Shown: positions 1-9,852, counted from the stretch's first letter. The stretch is 64,000 bases of DNA from Pseudomonas viridiflava (GCF_001642795.1 NZ_LKEH01000023.1:193-64192), one strand, 5' to 3'. Numbers and translations are program-made. The notes: generated by a model from the sequence alone, not told the origin.

Positions 1-56
1 CCGAGCGCGTCAACCGTTATTTTCAAATCAGATGAAATTAGTGGATCCCAAGCCTA

Positions 57-102
57 TAGCTATATAGAGACGACCAAAACCCGGCCTATCTATATATAGC
101 TA
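57..102. terminator. AT-rich imperfect inverted repeat after the CoA-transferase gene
   Basis: TAGCTATATAGA (57-68) is answered by TCTATATATAGCTA (89-102), which differs by two extra bases. The repeat touches the stop codon of the minus-strand CoA-transferase gene and could form a weak hairpin at its 3' end. It has no clear T-run, so a terminator role is only a guess. The first 56 bases show nothing I can name. Confidence 0.3.
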
Positions 103-1320
103 CAACACGCCCGCCTCCTTGAGAGCCGCCACCTCATCCCCACTCATACCGAGCAACGTCTGCAGAACCTGCGCTGTATGCTCCCCCAGCAAGGGAGGCG
201 CGCGCCGATACTCCACCGGTGTCTCGGACAATCGGATCGGGCTGGCCACCTGCGCCACACGACCACCCAATGCATGCGGCAACTCAATAGCGAGTCCGCG
301 GGCAAGCACCTGGGGATCGTCAAACACCTGCGCCAGATCGTTGACCGGCCCACAAGGCACGCCTGCCGCCTCCAACTCATCCACCCACTGTGCCGTCGTC
401 TTGAACACGGTCGCCTGGCGTATCAGCGGTATCAGCTCACTCCGATTGGCCACGCGCAGCTTGTTAGTCAGGAACCGAGGATCTGTCGCCCACTGCGACT
501 GCCCCGCCACCTCGGCAAACTTACGGAACTGGCTGTCGTTACCTACAGTGAGGATGAAATCCCCATCGGCAGTGGGGAAGTCCTGATACGGCACGATGTT
601 CGGATGGGCATTACCCAGCCGCTTTGGCGCGACTCCAGTCGTTAGGTAATTCATGGCCTGATTGGCAAGGCAGGCGACCTGCACATCCAGCAATGCCATA
701 TCGATGTACTGACCCACGCCGCTTTGATCACGATGAGCGAGCGCAGCAAGAATAGCGGTCGTCGAATACAACCCGGTCAATATGTCAGTCAGCGCCACTC
801 CTACCTTTACAGGTCCGCCACCTTCATCGCCATCAGGTCGGCCAGTCAGGCTCATCAAGCCGCCCAGCCCTTGAATCATGAAATCATAGCCCGCGCGCTT
901 CGCATAAGGACCTGTCTGACCAAACCCGGTGATGGAGCAATAGATAAGCTTCGGATTCACAGCCTTTAACGACGCATAGTCCAGACCATAGGCCGCCAGC
1001 CCATCCACCTTGAAATTCTCGATCACGATGTCGGACTTCGCCACCAGCTCGCGCACCAGCCGCTGACCTTCAGGGCGCGTGAAGTCGATGGTCACCGATT
1101 GCTTGTTCCGATTGGCCGACAGGTAGTAAGCGGCCTCGGTTGTATTCTGCCCGGTCTCATCCTTCAGAAACGGCGGCCCCCATGAGCGGGTGTCGTCGCC
1201 GCACACCGGCCGCTCGACCTTGATGACATCCGCACCCAGGTCGGCAAGGATCTGCCCTGCCCAAGGACCGGCCAGCACACGCGACAGATCCAGCACCCGG
1301 ATATGAGAAAGCGCGCCCAT
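100..1320 (-). CDS. CaiB/BaiF family (family III) CoA-transferase, probable succinyl-CoA:glutarate CoA-transferase
   Basis: A 406-residue cytoplasmic enzyme of the family III CoA-transferases, normal in length. The N-terminus (VLDLSRVLAGPWAGQILADLGADVIKVE) is typical of the family. The catalytic aspartate is probably D146 in AGYDFMIQG, followed by a glycine-rich GLGGLMSLTG stretch. The start ATG at 1320 follows AAGGAGGGTGGACC. The gene lies 12 bp downstream of gcdH on the same strand, so the two form an operon. Next to a glutaryl-CoA dehydrogenase, the likely job is to activate glutarate to glutaryl-CoA for the lysine/5-aminovalerate/glutarate route. Substrate is inferred from this neighbourhood only. 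Confidence 0.87.
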   Translation of the reverse strand: MGALSHIRVLDLSRVLAGPWAGQILADLGADVIKVERPVCGDDTRSWGPPFLKDETGQNTTEAAYYLSANRNKQSVTIDFTRPEGQRLVRELVAKSDIVIENFKVDGLAAYGLDYASLKAVNPKLIYCSITGFGQTGPYAKRAGYDFMIQGLGGLMSLTGRPDGDEGGGPVKVGVALTDILTGLYSTTAILAALAHRDQSGVGQYIDMALLDVQVACLANQAMNYLTTGVAPKRLGNAHPNIVPYQDFPTADGDFILTVGNDSQFRKFAEVAGQSQWATDPRFLTNKLRVANRSELIPLIRQATVFKTTAQWVDELEAAGVPCGPVNDLAQVFDDPQVLARGLAIELPHALGGRVAQVASPIRLSETPVEYRRAPPLLGEHTAQVLQTLLGMSGDEVAALKEAGVL

Positions 1321-1332
1321 GGTCCACCCTCC

Positions 1333-2514
1333 TTAATAGAAGGCCTGAATGCCGGTCTGCGCACGACCCAGAATCAGCGCATGCACGTCATGCGTGCCTT
1401 CGTAGGTATTGACCACTTCCAGATTGACCAAATGGCGTGCGATACCAAACTCGTCGGAGATGCCGTTACCGCCAAGCATGTCACGCGCCATGCGTGCGAT
1501 ATCCAGAGACTTGCCGCAGGAGTTGCGCTTCATGATCGAGGTGATTTCCACCGCAGCGGTTCCCTCATCTTTCATACGCCCCAGACGCAGGCAGCCCTGC
1601 AGGGCCAGCGTGATTTCGGTCTGCATGTCAGCCAGTTTCTTCTGGATCAACTGATTGGCCGCCAGAGGCCGACCAAATTGCTGACGATCAAGCGTGTACT
1701 GACGCGCCGTGTGCCAGCAGAACTCCGCAGCCCCCAAAGCCCCCCAGGAAATACCGTAGCGTGCCGAGTTCAGGCAAGTGAACGGCCCCTTGAGCCCGCG
1801 CACGTCCGGAAAGATGTTCTCTTCGGGCACGAATACGTTATCCATCACGATCTCGCCGGTGATGGAGGCCCGCAGACCGACCTTGCCGTGGATCGCCGGA
1901 GCGCTGAGACCCGCCCAGCCTTTCTCGAGAACGAAGCCGCGGATATCACCCGCGTCATCCTTCGCCCAGACCACGAACACGTCGGCAATCGGGCTATTGG
2001 TGATCCACATCTTGCTGCCGGTCAGGCGATAGCCGCCCTCGACACTCCTGGCTCGGGTGATCATGGCGCCCGGATCGGAACCGTGGTTGGACTCGGTCAG
2101 ACCGAAACAGCCAATCCATTCGCCGGAGGCCAGCTTGGGCAGGTACTTCTGTTTCTGCGCCTGCGTACCGAACTCGTTGATGGGCACCATGACCAGCGAA
2201 GATTGCACGCTCATCATGGAGCGGTAACCGGAGTCGATACGCTCGACCTCACGGGCAATAAGGCCATAGCACACGTAGTTGAGGCCGCTACCACCAAACT
2301 CCTCTGGAATGGTCGCGCCCAGCAATCCCATTTCGCCCATCTCGCGAAAGATGGCCGGATCGGTCTGCTCATGCCGAAAGGCTTCCAGTACTCGTGGGGC
2401 AAGCTTGCTCTGGGCGAACTGTTCGGCGCTGTCACGAACCATGCGCTCTTCTTCAGTGAGCTGCTGATCCAGCAAAAGAGGATCGATCCAGTTGAAACTC
2501 GCTTTGCCGCTCAT
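1333..2514 (-). CDS. gcdH: Glutaryl-CoA dehydrogenase (acyl-CoA dehydrogenase family)
   Basis: A 393-residue FAD enzyme that oxidises and decarboxylates glutaryl-CoA to crotonyl-CoA. The full acyl-CoA dehydrogenase fold is present: N-terminal helices, a FAD/substrate-binding middle ([21 protein letters not shown]) and the C-terminal helical domain. The catalytic glutamate is E372 in [11 protein letters not shown], close to the C-terminus as in glutaryl-CoA dehydrogenases. The start ATG at 2514 has GAGGGCAGGTT before it. It is first in a two-gene operon with the CoA-transferase and divergent from the LysR gene at 2669, an arrangement I recall for the gcdH locus of other pseudomonads. Confidence 0.92.
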   Translation of the reverse strand: MSGKASFNWIDPLLLDQQLTEEERMVRDSAEQFAQSKLAPRVLEAFRHEQTDPAIFREMGEMGLLGATIPEEFGGSGLNYVCYGLIAREVERIDSGYRSMMSVQSSLVMVPINEFGTQAQKQKYLPKLASGEWIGCFGLTESNHGSDPGAMITRARSVEGGYRLTGSKMWITNSPIADVFVVWAKDDAGDIRGFVLEKGWAGLSAPAIHGKVGLRASITGEIVMDNVFVPEENIFPDVRGLKGPFTCLNSARYGISWGALGAAEFCWHTARQYTLDRQQFGRPLAANQLIQKKLADMQTEITLALQGCLRLGRMKDEGTAAVEITSIMKRNSCGKSLDIARMARDMLGGNGISDEFGIARHLVNLEVVNTYEGTHDVHALILGRAQTGIQAFY

Positions 2515-2668
2515 AACCTGCCCTCACGTGACCCGAATGGTGTGTGCCTGATCCTAGACCCGGATCGCCGCATCGACAAACGAGGATTCCTCAACCTGTT
2601 GTGCTAATTTCTCACTCCGAAACGTTGTAAAGCTCGAAAAATCAGAGCGATCAGTGAGGACACCGTAC
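2515..2668. promoter_or_regulatory. Divergent gcdH / LysR promoter region
   Basis: This 154 bp spacer must hold the promoters of both gcdH (minus) and the LysR gene (plus). It contains CTAAT near 2605, the pentamer known for GcvA-type regulators, and GCTC-N9-GAGC near 2632-2648, which fits the loose T-N11-A rule for LysR operators. Both are weak matches. Confidence 0.35.
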
Positions 2669-3577
2669 ATGAGACGCAAGATACCCAGCACCACCGCACT
2701 GATCAGCTTCGAGTCTGCCGCGCGCCACGAGAGCTTCACCAGGGCCGCCGAGGAACTGTCGCTTACCCAAGGGGCCGTATGCCGACAGATCGGTAGTCTG
2801 GAAGCGTTTCTTGGCCTCGAGCTTTTCCGGCGCTCACGGCGCGGCGTGAAGCTGACGGAAGCCGGACTTTCCTACAGCCGTCGGGTCGCCCTGCAGCTAG
2901 ATGCCGTGGAGCGCGACACGCTGTCGATCATGGGTCAGCAGGGAACGAGCGTCATCGAGCTTGCCGTGGTGCCGACCTTCGGCACTCAGTGGCTGCTGCC
3001 TCGCCTGAGGGACTTCCAAAACAGGCACCCTGAAGTGACTGTCAACCTCACCAATCGCACACGTCCGTTCCTGTTCGCCGATACCGACTTCGACGCCGCG
3101 ATCTACTTTGGCGATGCCGAGTGGTCGGGCACCGAAGCACATCGGCTGATGAGTGAGAACTCCATGCCCGTCTGCAGCCCCACCTTCATGCAAGGCCGCG
3201 AGCATCTCGATGCGAGCGAGCTGGCCGAACTGCCGCTGCTTCAGCAAACCACGCGCCCCTACGCCTGGCGACAGTGGTTCAACGCTCAGAACCTCAACAT
3301 CGCACGCGACATGACAGGCCCTCGCTACGAGCTGTTCTCCATGCTTGCGCAAGCCGCCATGCACGACATGGGCGTGGCGCTGATCCCACCCTTCCTCATT
3401 CAGCGCGAGCTGCATGAAAAACGCCTTGTGATTGCCAACGCCCGTTCGTTACCGAGTAACAAGGCTTATCACTTGATGATTCCGGACCGAAAAGTCGAAT
3501 CAGCATCATTGCGCGCTTTCCGCGACTGGCTCATTGATCAAGCAAATGGCTACACGCTGCCATCCGTAAGGGCTTGA
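2669..3577 (+). CDS. gcdR: LysR-family regulator of the glutarate genes (GcvA-like)
   Basis: A 302-residue LysR-type DNA-binding regulator. The winged helix is at residues ~5-65 (ALISFESAARHESFTRAAEELSLTQGAVCRQIGSLE), followed by the periplasmic-binding-protein-like effector domain. The wording of the HTH (SLTQGAVCRQI) is of the GcvA subgroup. I prefer ATG 2669 because it gives the usual MRRKIPSTTALISFE beginning; a GTG at 2654 would add five residues. It is transcribed away from gcdH and presumably activates it in response to glutarate, as known for GcdR of pseudomonads. The symbol rests on this context. Confidence 0.85.
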   Translation: MRRKIPSTTALISFESAARHESFTRAAEELSLTQGAVCRQIGSLEAFLGLELFRRSRRGVKLTEAGLSYSRRVALQLDAVERDTLSIMGQQGTSVIELAVVPTFGTQWLLPRLRDFQNRHPEVTVNLTNRTRPFLFADTDFDAAIYFGDAEWSGTEAHRLMSENSMPVCSPTFMQGREHLDASELAELPLLQQTTRPYAWRQWFNAQNLNIARDMTGPRYELFSMLAQAAMHDMGVALIPPFLIQRELHEKRLVIANARSLPSNKAYHLMIPDRKVESASLRAFRDWLIDQANGYTLPSVRA

Positions 3578-4003
3578 GCCTCTGTCACAGGGCGTAGTGC
3601 ATGATGCTTATCACCTACAGATATAAGCATATGTCGCATACACAACAGTTGTACGATAACGCTCAACAATGCCTTAAACCTTCTATTTATAGGGGTTAAG
3701 GCCCGTTTTTCAGGGTTTGCGGCTGCGTGCAGGAAAAACGTCGGCCTTTAGCCAAATCCAGCTATAAACTCAGAAAAGCCCCGTAAACAAAGGCCTGAAG
3801 GCGACCTGTGCGACAATAGGTCACAGGATGACTTGTAGTTAATTTTCAGTCTCGTTACAGAATGTGTTGAAGCCCTTTGACTTCGCCTGCAAAATGCGGC
3901 GCTCCCTGTATTCAGGGGCGTGCTGACCGGCTACTCCAGACGCACCAGCCGTAGTGCACTGGTTTATTCATGAAGATAAAAAGATCGCGCAGGAGATTCT
4001 GTC
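3578..4003. other. 426 bp intergenic region with two competing hairpins
   Basis: No protein-coding sequence is visible. A stem pairs CCTTAA (3672-3677) with TTAAGG (3696-3701). A second, longer stem pairs AAGGCC-CGTTTTTC (3698-3711) with GAAAAACG-tc-GGCCTT (3733-3748), closing a 21-base loop that itself contains CTGC-GT-GCAG. The stems share bases 3698-3701, so they cannot form together. A weaker CCTGTG/CACAGG repeat lies at 3803-3828. The pntAA ribosome site (AGGAG, about 3990) ends the region. This could be a long structured leader or a small RNA. Confidence 0.45.
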
Positions 4004-5125
4004 GTGCACATTGGTGTTCCTCTCGAAACCCAGTCAGGTGAAACCCGGGTGGCTGCCACCCCGGAGACCATCAAGAAGCTGATCAGCCAGGGACATAGCG
4101 TCACTGTACAAAGCGGAGCAGGCATTCATGCCAGCGTACCGGACAGTGCCTATGAGGCCGCAGGCGCCACCATTCGTGGGGCCGACGACACCTTCGCCAG
4201 CGAGCTTATCCTCAAGGTCGTGGCCCCGAATGAAAGCGAACTGACGCTTATAAAGAGCGGCACGATCGTGATCGGGATGCTCAACCCCTTCAATAACGAG
4301 AACATCGCCCGGATGGCCGAGCGTGGCATTACCGCCTTCGCGCTTGAAGCCGCTCCAAGAACCTCGCGAGCACAGAGCCTGGACGTGCTGTCGTCGCAGG
4401 CCAACATTGCCGGTTACAAGGCCGTCCTGCTCGCCGCTCATCACTACCCGCGCTTCATGCCGATGCTCATGACAGCCGCCGGAACGGTGAAAGCGGCCAG
4501 GGTGCTGATCCTCGGCGCAGGTGTGGCCGGCCTGCAGGCGATCGCCACTGCCAAGCGTCTGGGTGCAGTGGTCGAAGCGTCGGACGTGCGACCGGCTGTG
4601 AAAGAGCAGATCGAATCGCTGGGTGCGAAATTCATTGATGTCCCTTACGAGACCGACGAAGAGCGCGAATGCGCTGAAGGCGTCGGCGGCTACGCGCGTC
4701 CCATGCCCGCCAGCTGGATGCAGCGTCAGGCTGTCGCCGTGCATGAACGCGCAAAGCTTTCGGACATCGTCATCACCACCGCGCTGATCCCCGGCCGCAA
4801 GGCACCGGTACTCCTGAGCGCCGAGACCGTGGCACAGATGAAACCGGGCTCCGTGGTGATCGACCTCGCTGCCGCGCAAGGTGGCAACTGCCCGCTCACC
4901 GTAGCGGATCAGGTCACGATCGAGCATGGCGTGACCATCGTCGGCCACACCAATCTGCCAGCGCTGGTCGCCGCCGATGCCTCGGCGCTGTATGCGCGCA
5001 ACCTGCTGGACTTCATGAAGCTGCTGTTCGACAAGGACGGGGCATTCTCGATCAACCTGGAAGACGACATCGTCGCCGCGTGCCTGATGTGCCGCGACGG
5101 CCAGGTCATCCGCAAGAACGGCTGA
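4004..5125 (+). CDS. pntAA: NAD(P) transhydrogenase subunit alpha part 1 (NAD-binding domain I)
   Basis: A 373-residue cytoplasmic subunit of the proton-translocating Re/Si-specific transhydrogenase, which moves hydride between NADH and NADP+. It carries the alanine dehydrogenase/PNT N- and C-terminal domains: [24 protein letters not shown] at the start, [23 protein letters not shown] as the Rossmann motif near residue 165, and the [28 protein letters not shown] segment. It starts with GTG at 4004, preceded by AGGAG. The fused alpha subunit of enteric bacteria is split in two here, as in other pseudomonads and alphaproteobacteria. It heads a tight three-gene operon, 10 bp before pntAB. Confidence 0.93.
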   Translation: MHIGVPLETQSGETRVAATPETIKKLISQGHSVTVQSGAGIHASVPDSAYEAAGATIRGADDTFASELILKVVAPNESELTLIKSGTIVIGMLNPFNNENIARMAERGITAFALEAAPRTSRAQSLDVLSSQANIAGYKAVLLAAHHYPRFMPMLMTAAGTVKAARVLILGAGVAGLQAIATAKRLGAVVEASDVRPAVKEQIESLGAKFIDVPYETDEERECAEGVGGYARPMPASWMQRQAVAVHERAKLSDIVITTALIPGRKAPVLLSAETVAQMKPGSVVIDLAAAQGGNCPLTVADQVTIEHGVTIVGHTNLPALVAADASALYARNLLDFMKLLFDKDGAFSINLEDDIVAACLMCRDGQVIRKNG

Positions 5126-5135
5126 GGACACACCA

Positions 5136-5459
5136 ATGGAAGAGTTGATCTCCCCTGGCATCTACAACCTGATCATTTTCGTGCTGGCGATCTATGTTGG
5201 CTACCACGTGGTCTGGAACGTGACGCCTGCGCTGCACACGCCATTGATGGCCGTGACCAATGCCATCTCTGCCATCGTGATCGTTGGCGCGATGCTCGCC
5301 GCCGCGCTCACGGTCACGCCATTGGGCAAGACCATGGGCACGCTGGCGGTCGCGCTGGCCGCGGTCAACGTGTTCGGCGGCTTTCTGGTTACCCGGCGAA
5401 TGCTGGAAATGTTCAAGAAAAAGGCACCTAAAGCGAAAGACGAGGTGCAAAAACCATGA
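5136..5459 (+). CDS. pntAB: NAD(P) transhydrogenase subunit alpha part 2 (membrane part)
   Basis: A 107-residue membrane protein matching the C-terminal membrane segment of the fused alpha subunit. Three hydrophobic helices can be read: [40 protein letters not shown] and [17 protein letters not shown], followed by a basic tail ([17 protein letters not shown]). With PntB it forms the proton channel in the inner membrane. Its stop overlaps the pntB start by four bases (ATGA), a mark of coupled translation. Confidence 0.92.
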   Translation: MEELISPGIYNLIIFVLAIYVGYHVVWNVTPALHTPLMAVTNAISAIVIVGAMLAAALTVTPLGKTMGTLAVALAAVNVFGGFLVTRRMLEMFKKKAPKAKDEVQKP

Positions 5460-6910
5460 GTATGAATCTGGTGACGCTGCTGTATCTGATCGCGTCGATC
5501 TGCTTCATCCAGGCACTCAAAGGCCTGTCCCACCCGACGACTTCGCGCCGTGGCAACCTGTTCGGCATGCTGGGCATGGGGCTGGCAGTCATCACAACGA
5601 TCGGCCTGGTGTTCAAGCTCGCGGCCTTGTCGACCGCTGAAGGCACCAGCGCGGGGATCGGCTATATAGTCGTCGGCCTGTTGGTCGGCGGCACAGCCGG
5701 TTCGATCATGGCCAAGCGCGTCGAGATGACCAAGATGCCGGAGCTGGTGGCCTTCATGCACAGCATGATCGGTCTGGCAGCGGTGTTCATTGCCATCGCG
5801 GCGGTGGTCGAGCCCCAGTCGCTGGGTATCGTTCGCAACCTGGGCGACGCCATCCCGACCGGCAATCGTCTGGAACTGTTTCTCGGCGCGGCGATTGGTG
5901 CGATCACCTTCTCCGGTTCGGTGATTGCGTTCGGCAAGCTGTCAGGCCAGTACAAATTCCGCCTGTTTCAGGGCGCACCCGTACAGTTTGCCGGACAGCA
6001 CAAGCTGAACCTGATTCTCGGCCTGGCCACACTGTTCTTCGGTCTGACATTCATGTTCACCGGGAGCCTGACCGCGTTCGCCATCATGCTCGCCCTGGCA
6101 TTCGTGATCGGCGTTCTGCTGATCATCCCGATTGGCGGGGCCGACATGCCGGTGGTGGTCTCGATGCTCAACAGCTATTCGGGCTGGGCGGCGGCGGGCA
6201 TCGGCTTCTCGCTGAACAACTCGATGCTGATCATCGCCGGCTCGCTGGTGGGCTCGTCCGGCGCGATCCTGTCGTACATCATGTGCAAGGCGATGAACCG
6301 CTCCTTCTTCAATGTGATCGGCGGCGGCTTCGGTGGCGCAACGGACACGGCTGGCCCGGCGGGTGCCAAGGAAGCACGCCCGGTGAAATCCGGCTCGGCG
6401 GATGACGCCACCTTCCTGCTGACCAATGCCGACACGGTCATCATCGTGCCGGGCTATGGTCTGGCAGTGGCACGCGCCCAGCACGCGCTCAAGGAGCTGA
6501 CCGAGAAGCTGGTGCACCACGGCGTCACGGTGAAATACGCGATCCATCCGGTGGCAGGCCGCATGCCAGGCCACATGAACGTGCTGCTGGCCGAGGCGGA
6601 AGTGCCTTACGACCAGGTGTTCGAGATGGACGACATCAACTCCGAGTTCGGTCAGGCAGACGTCGTGTTGGTGCTCGGCGCCAACGACGTGGTCAACCCG
6701 GCCGCCAAGAACGATCCGAAATCGCCGATTGCCGGAATGCCGATCCTCGAAGCGTTCAAGGCGAAGACCATCATCGTCAACAAGCGCTCGATGGCCAGCG
6801 GCTACGCCGGTCTGGATAACGAACTGTTCTATCTGGACAAAACCATGATGGTGTTCGGAGACGCCAAAAAGGTGATCGAGGACATGGTGAAGGCGGTCGA
6901 TAACGCATAG
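5456..6910 (+). CDS. pntB: NAD(P) transhydrogenase subunit beta
   Basis: A 484-residue subunit with about nine membrane helices (residues ~1-270) and a C-terminal NADP(H)-binding domain. Recognisable stretches are [25 protein letters not shown] in the membrane part, [16 protein letters not shown] at the start of the nucleotide domain, [18 protein letters not shown], and the C-terminal [18 protein letters not shown]. Length and order are normal. It overlaps pntAB by four bases and is followed by a strong terminator at 6930-6962. The complex uses proton motive force to supply NADPH. Confidence 0.94.
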   Translation: MSMNLVTLLYLIASICFIQALKGLSHPTTSRRGNLFGMLGMGLAVITTIGLVFKLAALSTAEGTSAGIGYIVVGLLVGGTAGSIMAKRVEMTKMPELVAFMHSMIGLAAVFIAIAAVVEPQSLGIVRNLGDAIPTGNRLELFLGAAIGAITFSGSVIAFGKLSGQYKFRLFQGAPVQFAGQHKLNLILGLATLFFGLTFMFTGSLTAFAIMLALAFVIGVLLIIPIGGADMPVVVSMLNSYSGWAAAGIGFSLNNSMLIIAGSLVGSSGAILSYIMCKAMNRSFFNVIGGGFGGATDTAGPAGAKEARPVKSGSADDATFLLTNADTVIIVPGYGLAVARAQHALKELTEKLVHHGVTVKYAIHPVAGRMPGHMNVLLAEAEVPYDQVFEMDDINSEFGQADVVLVLGANDVVNPAAKNDPKSPIAGMPILEAFKAKTIIVNKRSMASGYAGLDNELFYLDKTMMVFGDAKKVIEDMVKAVDNA

Positions 6911-6929
6911 CCTGCATCTGCTTCAGCAC

Positions 6930-6962
6930 AGCCCCGGCTCGCGTTGCGACCGGGGCTTTTTG
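6930..6962 (+). terminator. Rho-independent terminator after pntB
   Basis: AGCCCCGG pairs with CCGGGGCT across a short loop and is followed by TTTT. It lies 20 bases after the pntB stop and ends the pnt operon. Confidence 0.85.
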
Positions 6963-7090
6963 CATTTCACGTAACAGTGTTTTGCGCTGAGACCCGCTAA
7001 TTAGAGCCCTCAAATGCGACCATGGTAGCGGGACGAACAAGGCCCGACTCTCTAGACTTGTCGCTCGTCTCCACCTCCGAGAAAGAATCC

Positions 7091-8584
7091 ATGTACCGTG
7101 ACCGTATCCGCCTGCCCTCCCTGATGAGCAAGGTAATGAGCGCAGCCGACGCCGCTGCCCTGATCGAAGATGGCATGACCGTCGGCATGAGTGGCTTCAC
7201 CCGCGCAGGCGAAGCCAAAGCCGTTCCCCAGGCACTGGCCGAACGCGCCAAGACCTCGCCACTGAAGATCAGCCTGATGACAGGCGCCAGCCTGGGCAAC
7301 GATCTGGACAAGCAACTGACCGAATCCGGTGTGCTTTCCCGGCGCATGCCGTTCCAGGTGGACAGCACGTTGCGCCGCGCCATCAACGACGGCACCGTCA
7401 TGTTCATCGATCAGCACCTGTCCGATACCGTCGAGCAACTGCGCAATCGCCAGATCAAGGCGGTCGACCTGGCCGTGATCGAATGCGTCGCCATCACCGA
7501 GGACGGTCATCTGGTGTTGAGCACTTCGGTGGGAAACTCCGGCAGCTTCGCCATTCTCGCCAAACAGGTGATCGTCGAGATCAACCTGGCCCAGCCGCTT
7601 GAGCTGGAAGGCCTGCATGACGTCTACATTCCGAGCTACCGCCCTACGCGCCTGCCGATTCCGGTGCTGGAAGCCGATTCGCGGATTGGCAGCCATGCAG
7701 TGAAGATCGATCCGGCCAAGATTGTCGGCATTGTCATCAGCAACCAGCCTGACTCCCCGTCCACCGTGTTGCCACCGGATGTGGAAACCCAGGCCATCGC
7801 CCAACACCTGGTGGAGTTCTTCAAGAATGAAGTGCGTGAGGATCGGCTGACCAACACGCTGATGCCGTTACAGGCAGGCATCGGGACCATTGCCAACGCA
7901 GTGATGCACGGTTTGCTGGATTCGCCCTTTCATGACATGACCATGTACTCGGAGGTGTTGCAGGATTCCACCTTCGATCTGTTCGATGCAGGCAAATTGA
8001 GCTTTGCCTCGGGCAGCTCCATGACGCTTTCAGCCTCCAAGCACGCTCAGGTGTTTGCCGACTTCAACCGCTACAAATCCAGGCTGGTGTTGCGCCCGCA
8101 GGAAATCTCCAATCACCCGGAAGTCATTCGCCGCCTGGGCATCATCGGGATCAACACGGCATTGGAGTTCGATCTGTACGGCAACGTGAACTCCACCCAT
8201 GTCTGCGGCACGCGAATGATGAATGGCATCGGCGGCTCCGGCGACTTCTCACGCAACGCGCATCTGGCCATCTTCGTAACCAAGTCGATTGCCAAGGGCG
8301 GCTCGATTTCCAGTGTGGTGCCGATGGTGAGCCATGTCGATCACACCGAGCACGATGTGGACATTCTGGTGACTGAACAGGGTCTGGCGGATCTGCGTGG
8401 CCTGGCGCCGCGTGAGCGCGCCCGGGTGATCATCGACAACTGTGTTCATCCTGATTATCGCGCTGCGCTGAACGACTATTTCAACGCCGCCTGCCAGCGC
8501 GGTGGCCATACGCCTCACATACTGCGCGACGCACTGAGTTGGCACCTGAATCTGGAAGAGACCGGTCGCATGTTGCCCGTCTGA
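7091..8584 (+). CDS. Acetyl-CoA hydrolase / succinyl-CoA:acetate CoA-transferase family protein
   Basis: A 497-residue class I CoA-transferase. The family glutamate that forms the CoA thioester is probably E288 in MYSEVLQDSTFDLFDAGK. Other family marks are GMTVGMSGFTRAGEAKAVP near the N-terminus, the middle GNSGSFAILAKQVIVEIN, and VVPMVSHVDHTEHDVDILVTEQGLADLRGLAPRERA near the C-terminus. The start at 7091 (MYRDRIRLPSLMSK) follows GAGAAAGAATCC; an in-frame GTG-type extension to 7022 has no family look. It stands alone and may link acetate and succinate pools. Hydrolase and transferase cannot be told apart from sequence by eye. Confidence 0.85.
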   Translation: MYRDRIRLPSLMSKVMSAADAAALIEDGMTVGMSGFTRAGEAKAVPQALAERAKTSPLKISLMTGASLGNDLDKQLTESGVLSRRMPFQVDSTLRRAINDGTVMFIDQHLSDTVEQLRNRQIKAVDLAVIECVAITEDGHLVLSTSVGNSGSFAILAKQVIVEINLAQPLELEGLHDVYIPSYRPTRLPIPVLEADSRIGSHAVKIDPAKIVGIVISNQPDSPSTVLPPDVETQAIAQHLVEFFKNEVREDRLTNTLMPLQAGIGTIANAVMHGLLDSPFHDMTMYSEVLQDSTFDLFDAGKLSFASGSSMTLSASKHAQVFADFNRYKSRLVLRPQEISNHPEVIRRLGIIGINTALEFDLYGNVNSTHVCGTRMMNGIGGSGDFSRNAHLAIFVTKSIAKGGSISSVVPMVSHVDHTEHDVDILVTEQGLADLRGLAPRERARVIIDNCVHPDYRAALNDYFNAACQRGGHTPHILRDALSWHLNLEETGRMLPV

Positions 8585-8904
8585 ACAAGACAGTTGGAGG
8601 TGAGTAAATGGTTTTATTGCCCACCTTTCCACTGTTATTCCCTGTACTTGAAAAAACTGTACTGCTGTACTGGTCAAAAGTAGCCTGAGGTGAGTCAGAT
8701 TCAGTGCGGCCCACTGCAAAATGCACTAAAAATGTGCAGACCGGTACAGTTGCCCCAATAACGAACAAAACAGTCCCTATAAACAGTTAACTGAACCCTC
8801 ACAATACAGATGAACTGTGTCTATTGGGGCTGGCCAATCAAGCGGAGAATGGGCACCAGTCAAGCAACTCACTTATCCCGCCACAAGCGGAAGGAAGTCA
8901 CACC
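8585..8904. promoter_or_regulatory. Intergenic region with repeated CTGTAC motifs before the DUF1127 gene
   Basis: This 320 bp gap has no gene. It contains CTGTAC at 8642-8647, ACTGTACT at 8656-8663 and CTGTACTGGTC at 8665-8675. The near-perfect inverse GACCGGTACAG is at 8739-8749. Two further copies of GTACAG lie beyond the DUF1127 gene. The clustering suggests operator sites of an unidentified regulator. Confidence 0.45.
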
Positions 8905-9120
8905 ATGGAACGTACAATCAGTTCCGATCTGTTCAGCGAAAGCACCGCCACTACTGCCAAATCGTCCTTGCCTCTGCGCATGTTCGCCAACCTGATGCTC
9001 TGGCAGCGTCGTCTCTCCAGCCGCCATCAACTGGCTCGCCTGGATGCACGTTTGCTGGCCGACGCAGGTATCAGCGAAGCACAGCGTTACGAAGAGCTGA
9101 GCAAGCCGTTCTGGCGCTAA
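8905..9120 (+). CDS. DUF1127 small basic protein
   Basis: A 71-residue protein. The C-terminal ~45 residues (LMLWQRRLSSRHQLARLDARLLADAGISEAQRYEELSKPFW) are a clear DUF1127 domain: a WxxR/ARLD..LLAD.GIS..q...E pattern. Such arginine-rich small proteins are common in proteobacteria; some have been linked to phosphate and carbon metabolism or RNA, but the function here is unknown. ATG 8905 is chosen because GCGGAAGGAAG lies just before it; the frame stays open further upstream without family similarity. It stands alone between two groups of CTGTAC/GTACAG motifs and before a strong hairpin. Confidence 0.85.
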   Translation: MERTISSDLFSESTATTAKSSLPLRMFANLMLWQRRLSSRHQLARLDARLLADAGISEAQRYEELSKPFWR

Positions 9121-9439
9121 TGCAGCGCCCGCTGGCCCCAGACTGCTGAAGTCTCCCGCCAGCAACCCGAATTGCTTCATACAAGACCCGATTCAGGCAA
9201 CTGAATCGGGTCTTGTCATTTGTGCGGCAAGGATTTCAAAAGCAAAACAAGTACAGTTTTAAATGTTACAAAATAAAGCCAGTACAGTTACCATTTCATG
9301 TATGCCGTATGGCGTTTCAACGCGGTATAGCAATAGCAAGCCGGTCAGCGCTGATATAGGCTGGACGCCTGATCGGCCTGGTACACATCCCGTGCCTCCC
9401 GCAACTTCTGCCTGCAACTCCATCTGACGGAATTCGACC
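9121..9439. other. Intergenic region with a 16-bp perfect hairpin and two GTACAG motifs
   Basis: ACAAGACCCGATTCAG (9181-9196) pairs perfectly with its complement at 9201-9216 across a GCAA loop; this is the likely terminator of the DUF1127 gene, though the T-run is poor. GTACAGTT at 9251-9258 and 9282-9289 are 31 bases apart, about three helical turns, and lie upstream of the first DUF2388 gene. No gene is visible. Confidence 0.6.
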
Positions 9440-9760
9440 ATGTCCCTGCTACGTACCTTTGGCGCTGCCGTTCTGCTGACCGCCGCTGCCGCAAGCGCCA
9501 ACGCCTCCAGCTTCATCGTAACAACCGACACAGTCGTCGGCGCTGTCGCGGCATCGACCGATGCGACCTCCGATATTTCGTCTTCGTTCAAGGACGACAA
9601 GATCGTTCGCGCAGCACGTGACGATGCCGCCAGCTTCGTGGCCAGCGCCGGCGATATCCGCGGTGCGCAACTGGAAGGCGCCTTCCAGCACATCCGTCAG
9701 CAGTTGCCTGAACTGCAAGCCACCGATGCTCAGCTGGCTCAGGCCATCCTGGCCATCTGA
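9440..9760 (+). CDS. DUF2388 exported protein, copy 1
   Basis: A 106-residue protein with a signal peptide (MSLLRTFGAAVLLTAAAASANAS) and the DUF2388 pattern: TTDTVVGAVAASTDATSDISSSFKDDKIVRAARDDAASFVASAGDIRGAQLEGAFQHIR...DAQLAQAILAI. The conserved core is D-DAA-FVAS-G-IRGA-LE-A. The family is found mainly in Pseudomonas and has no known function. It is the first of three tandem paralogues leading to a DUF4105 gene. The frame starts at ATG 9440 after CGGAATTCGACC. Confidence 0.85.
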   Translation: MSLLRTFGAAVLLTAAAASANASSFIVTTDTVVGAVAASTDATSDISSSFKDDKIVRAARDDAASFVASAGDIRGAQLEGAFQHIRQQLPELQATDAQLAQAILAI

Positions 9761-9852
9761 CGAGTGCTTCCGGCGGCCTGCAAGCTGCCGGGGTAGCTCC
9801 GGCTAGAGCATTGCGCTAGCCTTGACGCCTGTTTTGCCGGTACGTGAAAGCC

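Noticed and set aside
1303..2607. 434-codon open frame opposite gcdH
   Set aside because: Antisense frame to a fully recognisable dehydrogenase.
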